A stretch of DNA of 64,000 bases from Amoebophrya sp. A120 (GCA_905178155.1 CAJINV010000004.1:3319320-3383319), one strand, 5' to 3'. Shown: positions 22,823 to 35,968, counted from the first letter of the stretch. Program-made: numbers and translations. Notes: generated from the letters alone by a model not told the origin.

Positions 22823-24224
22823 TCACGTCGCTCCCAGCCTCTCGACGATTTGCTCCTTGAACATGGCAAATCCCAGCAGCATATCAAATGTAAAAGTGTC
22901 TGGGTCTGGAAAGTTCGAACTTGTGATGCTAACTTTGGACTCTAAAAAAATCTGTATTGCATGACCAGCAAGAGGAGCCACATTTGTGCTACGCGAGGAG
23001 GGCATTTGTCATGCGGAAATGGCACCAGGAATCTTTCCAAAAATCTGTGATGCTGGGTCATGCATTACAAGCATCATGGGTCATGCCAGACAAGCATGAC
23101 AAGCCTTGCATTCTTCCAGACCCCGCCATTTTTACATTTGATACAGCAGACCAAAAAACAGGACCATGAGGCCGAAAATGAAGCTCCCATCGGACTTGTC
23201 GGAAACCACGAGCAGCACCCCGATGACGCAGAAACTGGCCGCCGCGGCTTTCCCAATGTATATCAAGTGCAAAAATGTCTGGGTCTGGAAGAATGCATGT
23301 TTGTCATGCTTGTCTGGCATGACTCTCGATTCCGTCAGGCACGTTACCCAAGAGCTCCATTTTTCTGTCATGCAGAAACGTAGTTTGTCATGGAGAATAG
23401 GCAACACCTAGAAGCTCAGAAACTTGTCATTCTGAGCCAGCACTTGTGGCCTCATCAGGATACGCCACCCAGCATTACAAGTTTCCAGACCCAGACATAT
23501 TTATTAATTTGCAATGCATAATGTAGGAGCAGTTGCAATTGACGCTCATCATGGTTCCCTCGTCCGTTCGCTGGATCGAGACGCGCTTGCTACTGGAGAA
23601 CAACGAACCTAAGGCGCCGCCGGCGCTACTTGCATTGGTGCCATTGGTGCCGCCACGGTCGCCGTCCTCCACCTCCACATCGACCTGGTTCGGGTCCGCC
23701 GCGCCAGCAGCCGCTGCAGTGCCGCGTCTACTGTTTGATGAAGCGTTAGAATTACCATTTCCGTTTCGCCCCCCAGTGCCGCTAGAAGCGCCGGCAGCAG
23801 TAGATGCAGATCCTGTCGCAGCAGCTCCTGCGCCGCGGTTATTTTGGTTCGTCCTTCCGTTGGTACCAGTTGCGGTTCCGCGATTTGTTGAGCCGGAGGA
23901 AGAGCTAGCGCCGACCACGGGGGCTCCGACGCCTCCATTGTTGTTGCTCCCCGAAGACCCGGCCGCGGCGCCGTTTTGCCGATTGGAATTGTTCCGACCG
24001 GCAGTGGTCCCCGCTCCGGAAACACCTCCTCCGGTTCCCCCGCGTCCGCTGCCCGCGGCCGACGCACTCTTCCCGACCACCGGGTTCGCCCGCCGCACGG
24101 GAATGTCCTTGTAGCCCTGCCCCGCGCACGCTTCGCACACAAACCAGCCCCCCTGTCCGCGGCCGCCGGAACGCAGGCGGCCCTCGCCCGCACACCGGGT
24201 GCACTCAACGCGCTTGTTCTCCAT
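22823..24224 (-). CDS. zinc-ribbon protein with C-terminal membrane segments
   Basis: Exons 24224-23521, 23255-23144 and 22876-22823 give 289 residues. Both introns are family C introners (repeats atgta and cagca). Residues 8-35 contain two CxxC knuckles, ECTRCAGEG and FVCEACAGQG, the spacing of a DnaJ-type or rubredoxin-like zinc ribbon. Residues 45-190 are Gly/Ala/Asn/Ser/Thr low-complexity. Splicing then creates two hydrophobic segments, AAAASFCVIGVLLVV and SFIFGLMVLFFGLLGFAMF, separated by a short DKSDG loop, and the protein ends KEQIVERLGAT. A C-terminally anchored membrane protein with a cytosolic zinc ribbon is the likely topology. Function is unknown. Confidence 0.6.
22882..23143. mobile_element. 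introner, family C
   Basis: Exact flanks cagca. Zinc-ribbon gene, exons 2/3, inside a membrane segment. Confidence 0.86.
23261..23520. mobile_element. introner, family C
   Basis: Exact flanks atgta. Zinc-ribbon gene, exons 1/2. Confidence 0.86.
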
Positions 24225-25583
24225 ACCGATTCAGATGATACGAGTTGGACTTGCAGCTTGTGTCTGTGATTTGTCTGCGGATAAGTTCTCACATCAAGAA
24301 GAAAACGTCGTTGCTCGCATTTGGTTCGCAATCATGACATCCTCATCTCTTCTCGGACCACGCTCGCAATTCGCATAGCTTCCTCAGTGCAAACAGCTTC
24401 AGCTCCTTCTAGACGTCGCTTACTCTTTTTACACGACGGTCGCGGCAACTACCGCTTTTTTCAGAACCAAAAACAATCGGGAAAAGATGACGCTGCATTT
24501 GCAGTGTGGTGCGTATGCGCCGTTCGCAAGATTCCCATACAGGATCCACGTGGGAGCTCGAAGTACTTGGTTAGAGCAAAGCTTTGTTCGCTATCGTGTC
24601 GTATTTTAGACCACATTTGGGGTAGGGGCATCAGCGTCCAAGCCGCCTGATGTGAAGTAGTTGACGGGATGCCAATGCTACTAGACTAGGGTACAGAAGA
24701 AGGGGTAAGGGTGATGTCGCTAGGTCGTAGGTTGTACATGAGGAAGAGCGGGCTATACTTGCGTCGGGCAGAGGCCGAGTCGTGCTCTGCGATTTGTGTA
24801 CAGAATCATTTGTGGAGATGCAAGGGCCGGACAACCGTCCCCCACATTTTTAGTAAGTACCCTGACGTGCCAATGCACCCACAACTAGGTCAGGTGCGCG
24901 CAATCGCTATCGCAAAGAAATGAATATGAAATTGTTGATTCGTAAATGATAGAAAAATTGGTTTGATGTCGCATAGATATAGCAGTTGTTCAAAAAAATT
25001 CTAAAATGGTATGCCAATATCGCACCTTACTAGACGTCGAAAAACGACTTTGCCAAAAACTACAGAATCTTGTGCTTGTCCCCATTCAGACACATTCGTG
25101 CCAATACACACCAAACAAACTTACATACAGGGTGAAGTCGAATCTGACCCGCTGCTGAGTCCAGCAGTACCTCGCGCAACTACTGCCCGAAGGGAATTGC
25201 GACGGGAATTGCGTTCATCACCGCGTGGTCACAACATCACCTGGTTCGCGTTGCGGCGCTTGCAGGAATGGAGACGCTGCAGGACAAATACTACAGTATT
25301 CGACCGTGCTCGTCGTGTGACAGGAGTGCTGCGTGCGGAGTCTTTTCTTTTTCCACCGCCCTGCTGGCGCAAGGAAACTAGTGGAACGTCGCTGTTTTCA
25401 TCTTCCGCACCAGCCACGCATATTATCCTGCTCCTTAACTTCCTGTGGTAGAACAAGAAGTTCTACTGTGCTCAGCTCTACTTCCATTTGCTTGTTTTCC
25501 TTTCCCCTGGTGGTCCTCCTGCTTTGGTCGCCGGATACTAGGTAGAGTGCACATCAAATCGTCGACCGTCGGCAGTCCTCCTC
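24225..25583. other. intergenic
   Basis: No introner and no convincing exon between the zinc-ribbon start and the TNPO3 stop. Short frames only. Confidence 0.4.
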
Positions 25584-28500
25584 TTACGTCTGACTGCGCT
25601 TCAAGAGTGCGTGAAAGTTCTCCGCCAGGTCGTAGAGTATTTTGTGGAAGCGCCGCTGGTCGACCTTCGCGATGGCCATGGTTTCGACGAGTTTGTGTGC
25701 CTCCATCGGCGACTTTTTCAGCGGCGGCGCCAGGTTCTGCAACCCCTCGCGCAAACACGTTTTGGCGTCGAACTCCATGGGACCCTGCAACATGGGGCGG
25801 ATCACCTCCGCGACCCCACCGACCGTGGTGGCTTTCGGGTTCGACGCGCACATTGCCATCAGATTCAGCAGGGCGGACACCAGCTCCTGCACGCGGCCCT
25901 CCCGCTCCCAAAGCGGTTTCGCGAACTTCACCACGTCGGGACCCTCAGACGCCCAACGGAGGAAGGAACAGAAAAACCTGGTGTGGGTTTTGGAAAGTAA
26001 GTGCAAGCTCAAATCGTGTCGTTGTACTGGTGACGTTGGACTACAGCTGGAAAAAACACGGCAAATCAAGCGCATGCAGATGTTACAGTAGCAACGACAA
26101 TGAATTGCCATTGAGCAGCTCGTGTTCATCGTGGTCAACCTCAACCACATCGAAGATCTTTATCGTACTATACCTCAACACCGCGGTCAGAGCCTGTTCG
26201 TGCGTTGCTATCTCGGCGGGAGACTTCAAAAACTGCAGTGCTGAGTCGAAGACGTCCGCGAGCCAGGGGGATTGCAGCGAGCCGTTCGCCAAATTGGACC
26301 ACCGCAGGGCGTCCCCGAGCATCTCGAAGCACGCAGCCGCAATGTCGGGCTGGCACTGGTGCTCTTTGCACAGCCGGGCAACAGGCGTGGCGAAAACGCC
26401 CAGGAAACCTACCAGCTGATCGTCCACTTCTTTTATACCTGTAGTGGGTATCAGTTGTGTATCTTATGCATGTTGAATTTCATGCACGGAGTTCTGCAAC
26501 AAAGCGTTCTAGTGGTAGTGTGAGTGTCCCCGATAGATACCATGGCAAAAACTTTTTATGAAACAAATGCTTTTTGTTGAAAATCATGACAAAGGCAAGC
26601 AATACCATGCGGCGCGAACAGGCCCATGACGGTTCTGACGAGGGTGTAGTAGGCTTATCCAAATGAAAATTTAAATTCTGCGAAGTTTGTTTTGGAAAGC
26701 GAGAACAAAACAGAGGCAAACAGCGTTTTTTTTCTTCCACATCCCTCCATATAAAAGGAGCGCCAGCTCACTCTCGACACAAGATACGCCTCTTCTTCTA
26801 CGACCTGTATTACACCCCACCGTATCAACAACAATTATCACACTTGGCCATGCAATAACTACAAGCGGACGACGCACGTCATAAATGCGATCATCATGGA
26901 CAAGAAAAGACATCAATTTATTGTCTCAATCTTCCCGATTCATCGCAGAATAATTTTTTTTCTTCCCATAAGTGTGTCGTTGGCTTCACCTCTGCCGCCT
27001 TCCCGAGCAGATTCAGGGCTTTCCCCAACAGTGGTGACATGATCGCATGGGCCTGCGCGCTCTGGAAAATGAAGTTCAGGGAGAGGCAGAACTGCTCCAC
27101 ATAATCCTCCCAATTTTTCGTCACGGCGTATTCGGTCATCCTTTCTATCTGCGGCCACTGATTCTCCCAGAAGCTCAAAACCGGGTGCTTTGCGTCCGAG
27201 TTCTCTGCTATCTGTTTATTTTTCATGATGTGTGTTGTGAATTCATACTTTTGTTTTTTGAAGATGAGGCTCGAATAGTGCAAAAAGAGGAGCAAGGGGA
27301 GGACATCGCAACGCCACAAATCAACTATCTGTATCTGCATTGTGTAAAGCGATGATGAAATTTTCAAAGCAGGCTCTTTTTTCATCCAGTGCACGACATT
27401 TCAAAGAAAATCCTTAGCTGTACCTTTATGTCGTAGCAACAGGATAAAGCTGCGAGATACAGCTTCAATTCCGGGGGTCCTTTCCCCTCCCGATTGTCCG
27501 GGTAATTCAACACGGACTGGGGCGGTTCGAGCCGCTGCACGAACTGCGCCAACGTCGATTCCAGCGTTTGGTAGTCGCGCATGGCTCCGATGATGTGCCC
27601 TACTGGAAAGACCAGCTGGGGCCGGACGTCAGGGTGAAAATTGCCGTTTAACACGAGCTCCACGATGGAGTTGATCACTTTCGGCCAAAACTGCCCGTTG
27701 TCAATCTCGATCAGCTTGTCCTTGGCCGCCTGCGTGGTGCTGCGCAGCGCGTCGGTGCAAATCGCCTGCGCGTACTGCTTCAGGTCTTTGTCCTGGCACT
27801 CAATTTTGGGCAGACTGGGCAGGAGTTGCTGCAACAAAAACATCAGCGTCGGGACCAGCGCCTCCTCCTTAAACGCTAAATACCCCGCGGTGTAGAGGAT
27901 CAACCGTCCCGCGCTAATCCGGAGGAGCAGCGCGGGGAGGCCGGTTTCGGGGTAGGGAAAATTTGGTATCCTCTCGATCAAGCGCGGGATCACGTTGTCC
28001 TGGCCGGCACGGGCGCCTGGAATTGTTGAATTTGGGTTTGTTGTACTCGTCTAATATGTGTTTGGCATGACAAAAGCTCTTATACGCAAAGGTGTTCCGC
28101 ATGACAAAAAAAAACTTTTACGTGGTGCGACGCCGGTCAGGATGAAAATTGCGGCGTCCAAGTCGTTCCACTCGTGTAGCTTGTTGATTTCGTCCCCCAC
28201 GACGTGTATTACCCAGCTGACCGGCAGAACCTGGGCCACCGCCTCGGTTAAACACTGGTTGCACTGCTCCCGAAACCGCACAAAATGGTCCGTTTCGAAA
28301 CCTGTGGAGAGTGATTTTCAATTATCTTCCCGGGCCTCGCGAAAGGAAACAACACAAAAGGACGGAAGTTGCCTTTGACACAGCTGCGGGGACCGCAACT
28401 GAACATGATCTCTTGTTTGCAGATCAAACCTAATAAATTAGACACTATACCTATGTGCGCATCCGGATTTGCTGGGTACCTGGTGCATTTCAAGCAGGCG

Positions 28501-30283
28501 TAGGTAAACTTTTCCAGCCAGGGGTGCAGCTGCTCCTTTTCGCAGGCGTTGACCGGATCGCTGTGGTGACTGACGATGGCGCCGTACCAAAATTCCAGCC
28601 CGCCGCGCGCCAAGTCGACCTGGCGTATCTGCAGCCAGTGCAGTGCCACCTCGGCGAATTGGTCGCACCAGTTGGCCTTGTGGAGCAGTGCGCGGCAGTA
28701 GTGCGGGCCCATCTCGGCGAGGATACGGGAAATAAGGTTCATCCGAACTATCGGCAGTTCCGCGTCGGGCGACGTGGGGCCGGACGGCAGCCAGGAGGCC
28801 GGATCGATGGGTGGGCTGAGCAGATTTGCGAGGTTTATGGTGGACCGGGCGACTAAGTCAAGCGCCGGTGAGGTGAGTTCCGAGTACTCGTTGGTGAGGC
28901 CTATGAGCGCAATCAAACAGGAACAAGCGGCATCGGCGATCTCCATGTCCTCTAACGCCAGGCACTGGGCGGCTTTTTGGAGCAAGGGATGCTCCCAACA
29001 CTGGGGTTTTTTGGTTTGTTCTTGTTTTCGTGTCACGAATCCATCGACATAAAGTGGATCCGGTAAGAGCAGTAGATACAGATTGCATCTCCATCTTCAA
29101 AAATGTAGTATAATGCTGGCTCATTTTAAAGTATTCTTTCATTATACCCTTCTCCTGATAATCTCTGCGGTAAATTTAGCCCCGCTTTCCTTGCTCGCGA
29201 TCACCTGGGGTGTGGGCAGGGAAAGCCACTCGGCGGCTGCCTGTAGCTTCAGGTGTGTATCTGTTTCCGCGCCGGCCAGCGCGTCAAAAACCTGTTCCTG
29301 TGTGAGCAGCAGCTTGTTTACGAGCTGCATGCGCTTCTCTGCGTCGACGGTCACCTGGGTTTGCAGAAACGGGTGTGCTGTCGCATACTTCGCACTCTAC
29401 TTCACACGGAAACATGCGATGTTGCCTCGAGCGCATCGATAATTCCAAACAGGCCAAACCCAAATTATGCGGTTCATTTTACACCACAACTCCTAAACAA
29501 ACAGAAATACATGAAAACTCGCTGATCGTGTACCTTTGGACTCTTTACTTCCTCGGGAAATATCTTCAACATCTCCAGCATGGTTTGGTAGTGGTTCACC
29601 TGCAGTGCCTGCACCGCTTTCTCCAACGAGGCGTGCCCGTACAGCGCCAGGTCGGCGTAGGCGACGCACAATTGTCGTTTCACGACCGTGATTTTTTTCG
29701 CGTTGGGGATTGGCTGGTTGCCGTTCTGCGCGTTTATCATCAAATTGCTCAATTCCACGATGAATTCCAAAATCCGATCCGCGATTTGCATGGTGGCCGA
29801 TTTCCCGGTCTGGGCCTTCTGCGCGAGGAGGTTCGCTGCGAAAAAGAAGGTGAGCGGGTCGGTGGCGCCGGAGCTCTGCAGGAGCTGCAACAGCGCCTCC
29901 CAACTGCACCCCTGCTGCCAGGCCATCAGCCACTGCGTGGCCTCCTGCGCGCCGGTGGGCCCGGAGGGGGCGTGGAGCCGGTGGATCTGGTTGATCACAT
30001 CCCCCATCGTGGTGTTTGCCGTGGGAAGGGATGAAGAGGAGCTCGCCGTCGCTTGTTGACCGAGCATGATCTGCCCGGGGAGATTTTGATTTCCTGCTAG
30101 AGGCGCAGAAGTTGTATTTGCACCTCCACCTGGTGCGCCTGCAGCTCCCGGAAGCATGTTGTTGATATTACCGCTGGTCGTGAAAGTAGTGTTGCCATTC
30201 GGAACTGCTCCACCTGTGCCGAAATTAGAGCCACTGACCATGGCCTGATGCGCGGGAGTGGCCAGGCTGGAGCTGCTGCTCAT
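25584..30283 (-). CDS. TNPO3: transportin-3 / Mtr10-like nuclear import receptor
   Basis: Exons 30283-29534, 29354-29148, 29000-28451, 28301-28122, 28016-27424, 27211-26990, 26653-26606, 26438-26174 and 25977-25584; about 1070 residues. After a 90-residue low-complexity leader comes an importin-beta N-terminal region (ATQWLMAWQQ, then FFFAANLLAQK). HEAT-type helices follow to the end, where VAEVIRPMLQG to LYDLAENFHALLKRSQT aligns with the C terminus of human TNPO3. Known TNPO3/Mtr10 proteins carry SR-type and other mRNA-binding proteins into the nucleus. All introns here are GT-AG or nearly so; none is a clear introner, though the 28017-28121 intron repeats TTTGTCATGC twice. The join between the sixth and seventh exons does not phase, so a short exon between about 26660 and 26980 is probably missing from this model. 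Confidence 0.85.
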
Positions 30284-31957
30284 CCACGACTTTGTTTTTC
30301 CCGCCTCTTGCTCGTGTGCGTCTGCGTGGCCTGGAGGTTGGGAAAGATTTTATACTAAATTCCGACTTATGTCGTGGTGAGAAAAAGCCGCAAACAGCGG
30401 CCCGTACTTAATATTGGGCGATTAAATTTATTAGTGTAGTCGAATCGAAAAAGAAGACGAGAAATGAACCGCGCGCATAGAACCAAGTAGGTACGTGGCC
30501 AAAACTCGTCTAGTGAACATAAATCTGAAATAGAATTCGTAAGGTACTGTATTCTGACGACCTCAAATCAGGAGAAAATGTTGTTGAAAAAGTTGAGAAG
30601 TATACAACTTCAAATGAAATAAGCTACACTAGACTACAGACGACGAAAACAAAAAACGACGAAAAGCTACCCTGCGTCAAAAAAAATGTGCATCGAAAAG
30701 TGTTATAATTTCATTTCCTAGTAGTGTGCTAGCTCCGCTGCCCTCGTTGCAGCTCTACAGCAGAGCCACAAGAAAGCCGAAACGGGTCCTCACGCGTCCA
30801 GGAAAATAAACTGTTTTCGTCTGTATTTCCTATCAAAATCGAGGCGTCTGCTGCTGTTTTGTAGTCTGTTCTTCTTAAAAAAACCTCCGCCTCTGTACTA
30901 TCATCGTCACGTGAACTACCCGTCATCGTGTTTAATATTAAAGGTTGTTTGGTCCTCTGCTGGATCAGGCGATGCGAAGATTTTGTGCCTCTGCTCTGCC
31001 GAAGATGTTGTGCTCCCTCCGCATGCGTCAGTGCAGCGGTCTGGACGTAAACATAGCATGGCGCTGTCGCCTGTCGCATTTCAAAAATAACCTAGCGACC
31101 TCCTTCGCTCATGGTGTTTTTCTTGTCGCTTTTCTTGCGACAGACTCTAGGACACTGTAAGCCGTAGCACTAGACGCAAGGAACTTGAGCTTCAATAAAC
31201 TACACACAGACAGCACGACTACGGACTTAAAACCTCGTATGCCGCTCGGCACGACTGTAAAAATGATCCTACTTATGAGATGATGTTACTAGTTACTGGG
31301 TTGTTGGTAGGGTTAGACTTAAAAAGGTGGCCGGTACTTAAAAATATCATGTTCATTCTACTGATAGATTCGCTACTCGTGCGGAGAAAAGGCTGTGCTA
31401 TAAGAATTCTGACCTGAAGAACATGGGATCGGAGGAAGAGGTACACTACTTGGTAGTAGATAAGCGAAACAAGCGTGAAAATTTTAAAAAGTAGTTTCGG
31501 GCGTTTAGTGTCAGTAATACCACCTCCATAAATGAGAAGAGAAAGAGAAACAATGAGATTTCTAGCAGGCCCTAGAAGTACATGCAGAAGCCCGGCCGAA
31601 GCAGGTGGTTGCGCTCGCGTTTTCGTTTTTTCTCGTACGATTTCCATTGTTATTTGATTTTTGCTCAGAAATCATGTTGCAATCAATCGAAAAAACGGAT
31701 GAAGTGATTTTTGATCCGTGTACGGGAGCAAAATGAGTGTGCTTTTTGCTTTTGTTAGTCATCGTCGTTGCATTGAACACAGTTGTTGCGTAAAAGTGTC
31801 TACCTCTGACTCGCTTCTGCGTATCAATATCTTCTTGATTCCGGCATGCATCGATGCCAACGAGCTGAATGTGCTTTATTCTGCTCGTAGTTTCGGTCTT
31901 CAGCTTAACTACTTGCTCTTCTATCTGACATCAAAACTTCTTATGCACAGCACGTAT
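30284..31957. other. intergenic or missed small genes
   Basis: Two minus frames (30729-31079, ending RDDDSTEAEVFLRRTDYKTA and beyond; and 31273-31647, partly hydrophobic) could be small genes, but neither shows a family or splice support. Confidence 0.35.
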
Positions 31958-33506
31958 TCAAAAAAGCCCTTCCATTTCCTTCACCCGGTCGCGTTTGTTG
32001 CGTTCCTTTTCCGAATAGTACTCCGGCCTGATGCTGTATTTCAGTTTCGACTTGCACAGCGTGGAAAAGGTCCCCTCCCGGGCCATCTGATTCATGGCCG
32101 CCACCCGGAGAAAACCCCGGCACTGCAACTGACTCTTCCGGTTGCGACACTGCTCGTGCCGGCTGCCATAGGGGTTTAGTAGTGTGGAGTCCGCGGCGGA
32201 ATTATCCTTCAACCGCTCTGCTTTCAAATTCAGCGGCTCCTGCGGATTGTAGCACCCGTAGATGGGTTTCTTGTTTTTTCCCGCGTTGTAGTATTTACCT
32301 AAATTGTTGTTCCCCACGGCTTCGCGCATCGCGGTTTGGGCCAGCATGCACTCGTCGTACGGGCTGTATAACCCGCTCAGGTGTTACAATCTCAAACCTT
32401 ACAATAGAATATGGAAATCTGTGATGCAAGAGTGCATGATCTAGCCAACTCTCATGGGATTGCGCATGACAAGTTCCGGAGCCCCAAACCCCACTACAAT
32501 CTGGCGAAATTTGTATTGCAGAAAGTGGAACGCTCTGCGAGGTTGTCATGTTCAACATGCAAGACAAATCTCAGACTCTATTGTAACGTTTGAGATTGTA
32601 ACGTCTGAGCGGGTTATAGTGTGGACTCCCCGTTTTTACCCGGCTTGGTCTTTCGGGCGAGGTCCAGGTAGGCGTGGCCTGGTTGGTATAGTATTTAGAA
32701 TTAGAGGTGTTCGTGTGTAGTTACTTCAGGGTCCAGTATTGCAGTTTTGTTTATACGCCAACAAAAACTTTTTATTTCTATCCAGTTACAGACTCTTCGA
32801 TTGTCATGCGTCTTCACAAGAAACTGAAATATCGAATTATACATGTTTCCACGCCCCGTTTTCTTGCCTCATTCATCTTTTCCATCGCCACCACCTTCGC
32901 CTGCTCCGCCTGCAGTGCCGCGTCGGTCATCTGTTCGAGGTTGCTCTGCGCCGAAGCATTTTCGTGGTTGATATGGATTATAAAAATGTCTGGGTCTGGA
33001 AGATTGCAACTTGTCATGCTAAATCTGCAGCATGCAAAAATCTGTGTTGCATGATTGCCAAAAGTCGCCCAGTTTTGACCAAGTCGGGAGGTAGTTTCTC
33101 ATGCAGGATAGGCATTAGAAAGGTCTCGCAGAATCTGTCATGCTAGGTCCGGCATTCCAGACCTCATAGGTCATGCAAAAGCAGCATGACAAATCGCGCA
33201 TTCTTCCAGACCCAGACAGTTTTACACTTGATAGTTGACCCACTCTTGCAAAATCCGTTCCTCGGAGGAATTGTAAAACCGAAAGAACGCGGTCTTCGGA
33301 GAAGATATCAAATTGGAAAACTTTGGAGAACTTTCCTGGTGATTTTTTGGCGTCTGTTCTTATCACAAATGTTGTAAGTATCTGCGTGAACATGAGAGTT
33401 CGTTGCGCTCAACGTTCGTTGGTGGTCTTGAAAAACCTTTGAGTTACTCTTGCGCGCTTACCAACTTGTTCGCATCATAGCGCGGGACACGATGCAAAGG
33501 CAAATC
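31958..33506 (-). CDS. conserved-looking protein of unknown function, 5' end unresolved
   Basis: Supported exons: 33335-33234, 32966-32843, 32678-32619 and 32361-31958, with a probable upstream exon ending at 33462 (reading RVPRYDANKL). Introns are GT-AG except a family C introner at 32972 and the only family G element at 32367. Rejoined sequence includes FFRFYNSSEERILQEWVNHE, then a Gln/Ala/Met-rich helix, and a C-terminal block with CYNPQEPLN and repeated Cys/Arg (HEQCRNRKSQLQCRGF). The charged tail ends VKEMEGLF. I do not recognise the family. The protein looks compact, coiled in the middle and basic. The start codon was not found; the left limit of the model is a guess. Confidence 0.5.
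32367..32618. mobile_element. introner, family G (single copy seen)
   Basis: Arms TATAACCCGCTCAG and complement, then GTTACAATCTC. Flanks ggctg/gtgtg are weak, but removal keeps the frame (GESTPYDECMLAQ). A decayed relative may lie at about 720-835. Confidence 0.7.
32972..33233. mobile_element. introner, family C
   Basis: Exact flanks gttga. Unknown-protein gene; rebuilds LQEWVNHENASAQ. Confidence 0.86.
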
Positions 33507-34227
33507 GATTATACATGTAGAAGACAGATGCACGCCACGCCAAAACACCACGACAAGCAATAGAGGGACATCAAGTCTCCAAATTGCTTAAGCTTCTTCA
33601 AGAAAGAGCCTAGATGAAGGAGGCCACCGTTTACGACGTAGTCGACGGTCAAGGTCATGTTTTGCCTTAAATTTTTGACCTGGTATCGAGGAAAGCATCC
33701 AGAATTTATACACTTAGTGTCGATGTGGAAGTTGTAAAGTATCTCAGCACCTATCTGGCAAGGAGAGTAAGTACTTACAAAAGAATCTACGGGTCTTGGT
33801 CCGAATGACTTTCAGCACCTACTCAACTTCAAATTTTTCCATACGACGACAACGACGACACTGGTGGTGCTTGGCGATGTTGTTTTATGATGTACAACTT
33901 TATGCGAAGGTGAAAACGACGTCGAAGCAGGCGATTCGATTTTCATTTCCTTTCACGATGCAGCCAAAACGCGGACGAACAGCGACGGGCAGAAGTTGTT
34001 TACGATTTTGGAACTCAAAGAGCAAGTTATGACACAAGGTGTGCCCAGTAGGCATCGCAGCTCTGCCTCCTAACTTTGGCGCAACTATGTATAGAGAAAC
34101 AGAAACAGGAAATCTCTATTGTCCTACAGCGTTTCATATTTTCTTGCCCATCATGATAGATATGAATGTCAAAACCACTCATACTTCCCTTGGCTCGTAT
34201 AGCCCATAATTTGATGTTCTTACAACA

Positions 34228-35805
34228 TTACTCGTCATACATCAAAAGATGCTGTATTTGCCGAGTATTAGTATCCCTCATGAAAATGATGAACCTGCGA
34301 AGCACTTCGGGCACTGGAAAAACCAAATTCTTACGGGTCCTTTCGAGCCAACGCAATAGAATTTCTTCCAGGATAGCAGTGTTGACGAAGCGCATGAAAC
34401 GATCCGCGGATAGGGAATAAGCGCCCAAGAACTTTGTGACATTCTCGTGGGGCGTCGTCGCTCCTAGTGCGCTATTGAGTTCGCGTTCAACTTCTTCTAC
34501 AGACTGCAATGGTGGCCACCTCTGCCATTCGCTTTGGAGCTTTCGAGGTTGACTCGAAGCTGCTGTTGCTGCACGCCAGTTAAAACACGTGATTTGCCCC
34601 GTACGATCCTTGAAAATCTTCCACAATGCGACAAACTGCTTCGCAATCGGATCCAACTGATGTTCAAGAAGATGGCCGTGCAAGCTCTGCGCGAGATCTG
34701 TAAGTTCTCCAAAAGAACACTCCAAGCTTGCCTGGATTTCGAGAAAGAAGTGAAGGTCTTTTTCTAGCGGCGTTAATGGTTCTTGCTCGTGGGGATGCTC
34801 CGAGGACCATTGCTCGCTTCTGTCACTGCCCTCTTTGTGTTTGTCAAAAACCTTGTCGAGCGCCCCGCGAATGAGTGCCTTCGCCCCTTTATTTTCTGTC
34901 GGGAACCACGTGCACGTCGCTAACCATTTTTCCACCTGCTCTGCGATTTCCGCCATGCTCTGCCTTTTCCACCTGCTCTGCGATTTCTGCGGTTTCTCGC
35001 AGGGCACGTAACGTAGCAGTGGCACTAGAAAGCCAACGAAATCTGCATACAACTCCTTTCCCCCCTTCTGGACCTGCCTCGAGGAGGAGAGAGGTCCTTC
35101 GGAGTTCAAGCATTCTTCCTCCTCGCGAAGCTCCTCTGCATCAGACGCACAACGGCTCGGCGCCTTAGTCCCTTTTCCAGTAGGAAACGTGCACACTGAG
35201 TCTGACAGCGTCGACAATTCTTCGACCTGCTCTTCTATGTCGCTTATTTTTTCTATTAGGTCAGGGCAAACCTCCCGAATCATCAAGGCAATGAACACGG
35301 TGGCGTAGGCGCCGAGCGTCCGCTTGCTGACGGTCACGCGGCCTGCTTGCTGCTTTAGGTACTTCCTGATGGGCCGATATGTTTCCTCATCCGTTCCGAA
35401 GGCTCTATTCCCAAACAAGTGCTTGAAGAAAATGTTGTCGACAAAGCTCAGAAACCCACCGAAGTCGTCGTAGCATCTGTCGCCCAGAGGGTGCCACTTT
35501 TCGTCGACCCCCTGGCACATGTCCTGCACAAGTTTCGTCTCTTTCCACTTAAACTCACCCTCGAACGAGATTGCATAGCTGGTCCACGAAAAATCTGCGC
35601 GATTCCGTACCAGCTGCAGGCGGCTCAAAACTAGTCGCACCTCGGCCGCACGTTTCTCCGCACTCTCAGCGGGGAAAATTTCGCGGCAGATGTCTCGTAT
35701 AAACTCTGTTGTCGCTGTAGGAAGGTCGCTTGTCTCGCCTTTTTGGAGCTGTTCCGTAGTTGTTGTCACCATTTTCGTCCGTCGAAGGTTCATCTTCGTG
35801 GTCAC
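34228..35805 (-). CDS. 525-residue intronless protein of unknown function
   Basis: One continuous frame from ATG 35805 to the stop at 34228, with no introner. The sequence is well balanced in hydrophobic and charged residues (many Trp, Phe and Leu), so it looks folded and mainly helical rather than disordered. Segments such as FIRDICREIFPAESAEKRAA and YDDFGGFLSFVDNIFFKHLF stand out. A short near-duplicate of 20-odd bases at about 34930-34995 encodes part of a QVEKW helix. No family is recognised. It sits next to the 1.3-kb fold-back element, so an origin linked to mobile DNA is possible but unsupported. Confidence 0.6.
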   Translation of the reverse strand: MTTKMNLRRTKMVTTTTEQLQKGETSDLPTATTEFIRDICREIFPAESAEKRAAEVRLVLSRLQLVRNRADFSWTSYAISFEGEFKWKETKLVQDMCQGVDEKWHPLGDRCYDDFGGFLSFVDNIFFKHLFGNRAFGTDEETYRPIRKYLKQQAGRVTVSKRTLGAYATVFIALMIREVCPDLIEKISDIEEQVEELSTLSDSVCTFPTGKGTKAPSRCASDAEELREEEECLNSEGPLSSSRQVQKGGKELYADFVGFLVPLLRYVPCEKPQKSQSRWKRQSMAEIAEQVEKWLATCTWFPTENKGAKALIRGALDKVFDKHKEGSDRSEQWSSEHPHEQEPLTPLEKDLHFFLEIQASLECSFGELTDLAQSLHGHLLEHQLDPIAKQFVALWKIFKDRTGQITCFNWRAATAASSQPRKLQSEWQRWPPLQSVEEVERELNSALGATTPHENVTKFLGAYSLSADRFMRFVNTAILEEILLRWLERTRKNLVFPVPEVLRRFIIFMRDTNTRQIQHLLMYDE

Positions 35806-35968
35806 AAAGGATTGCTCAAAATCAAACGAAGATAGAGTACAGTAGCTCTTTACACCAGCGATAGGGATAACGGTAGGTACGATACAGATCGAACAAGGTA
35901 CTAGGCTCTTGCTGGGTTCGAAATAAAAGATTATTTGAGAAAAACTTTACAATTTTTCCTTTCAAATA

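Noticed and set aside
25445-26419. A 324-codon plus-strand frame
   Set aside because: It is antisense to the conserved TNPO3 C-terminal exons.
30729-31079. A 116-codon minus frame
   Set aside because: Amino-acid mix is plausible but there is no homology, splice support or conserved start; left unannotated.
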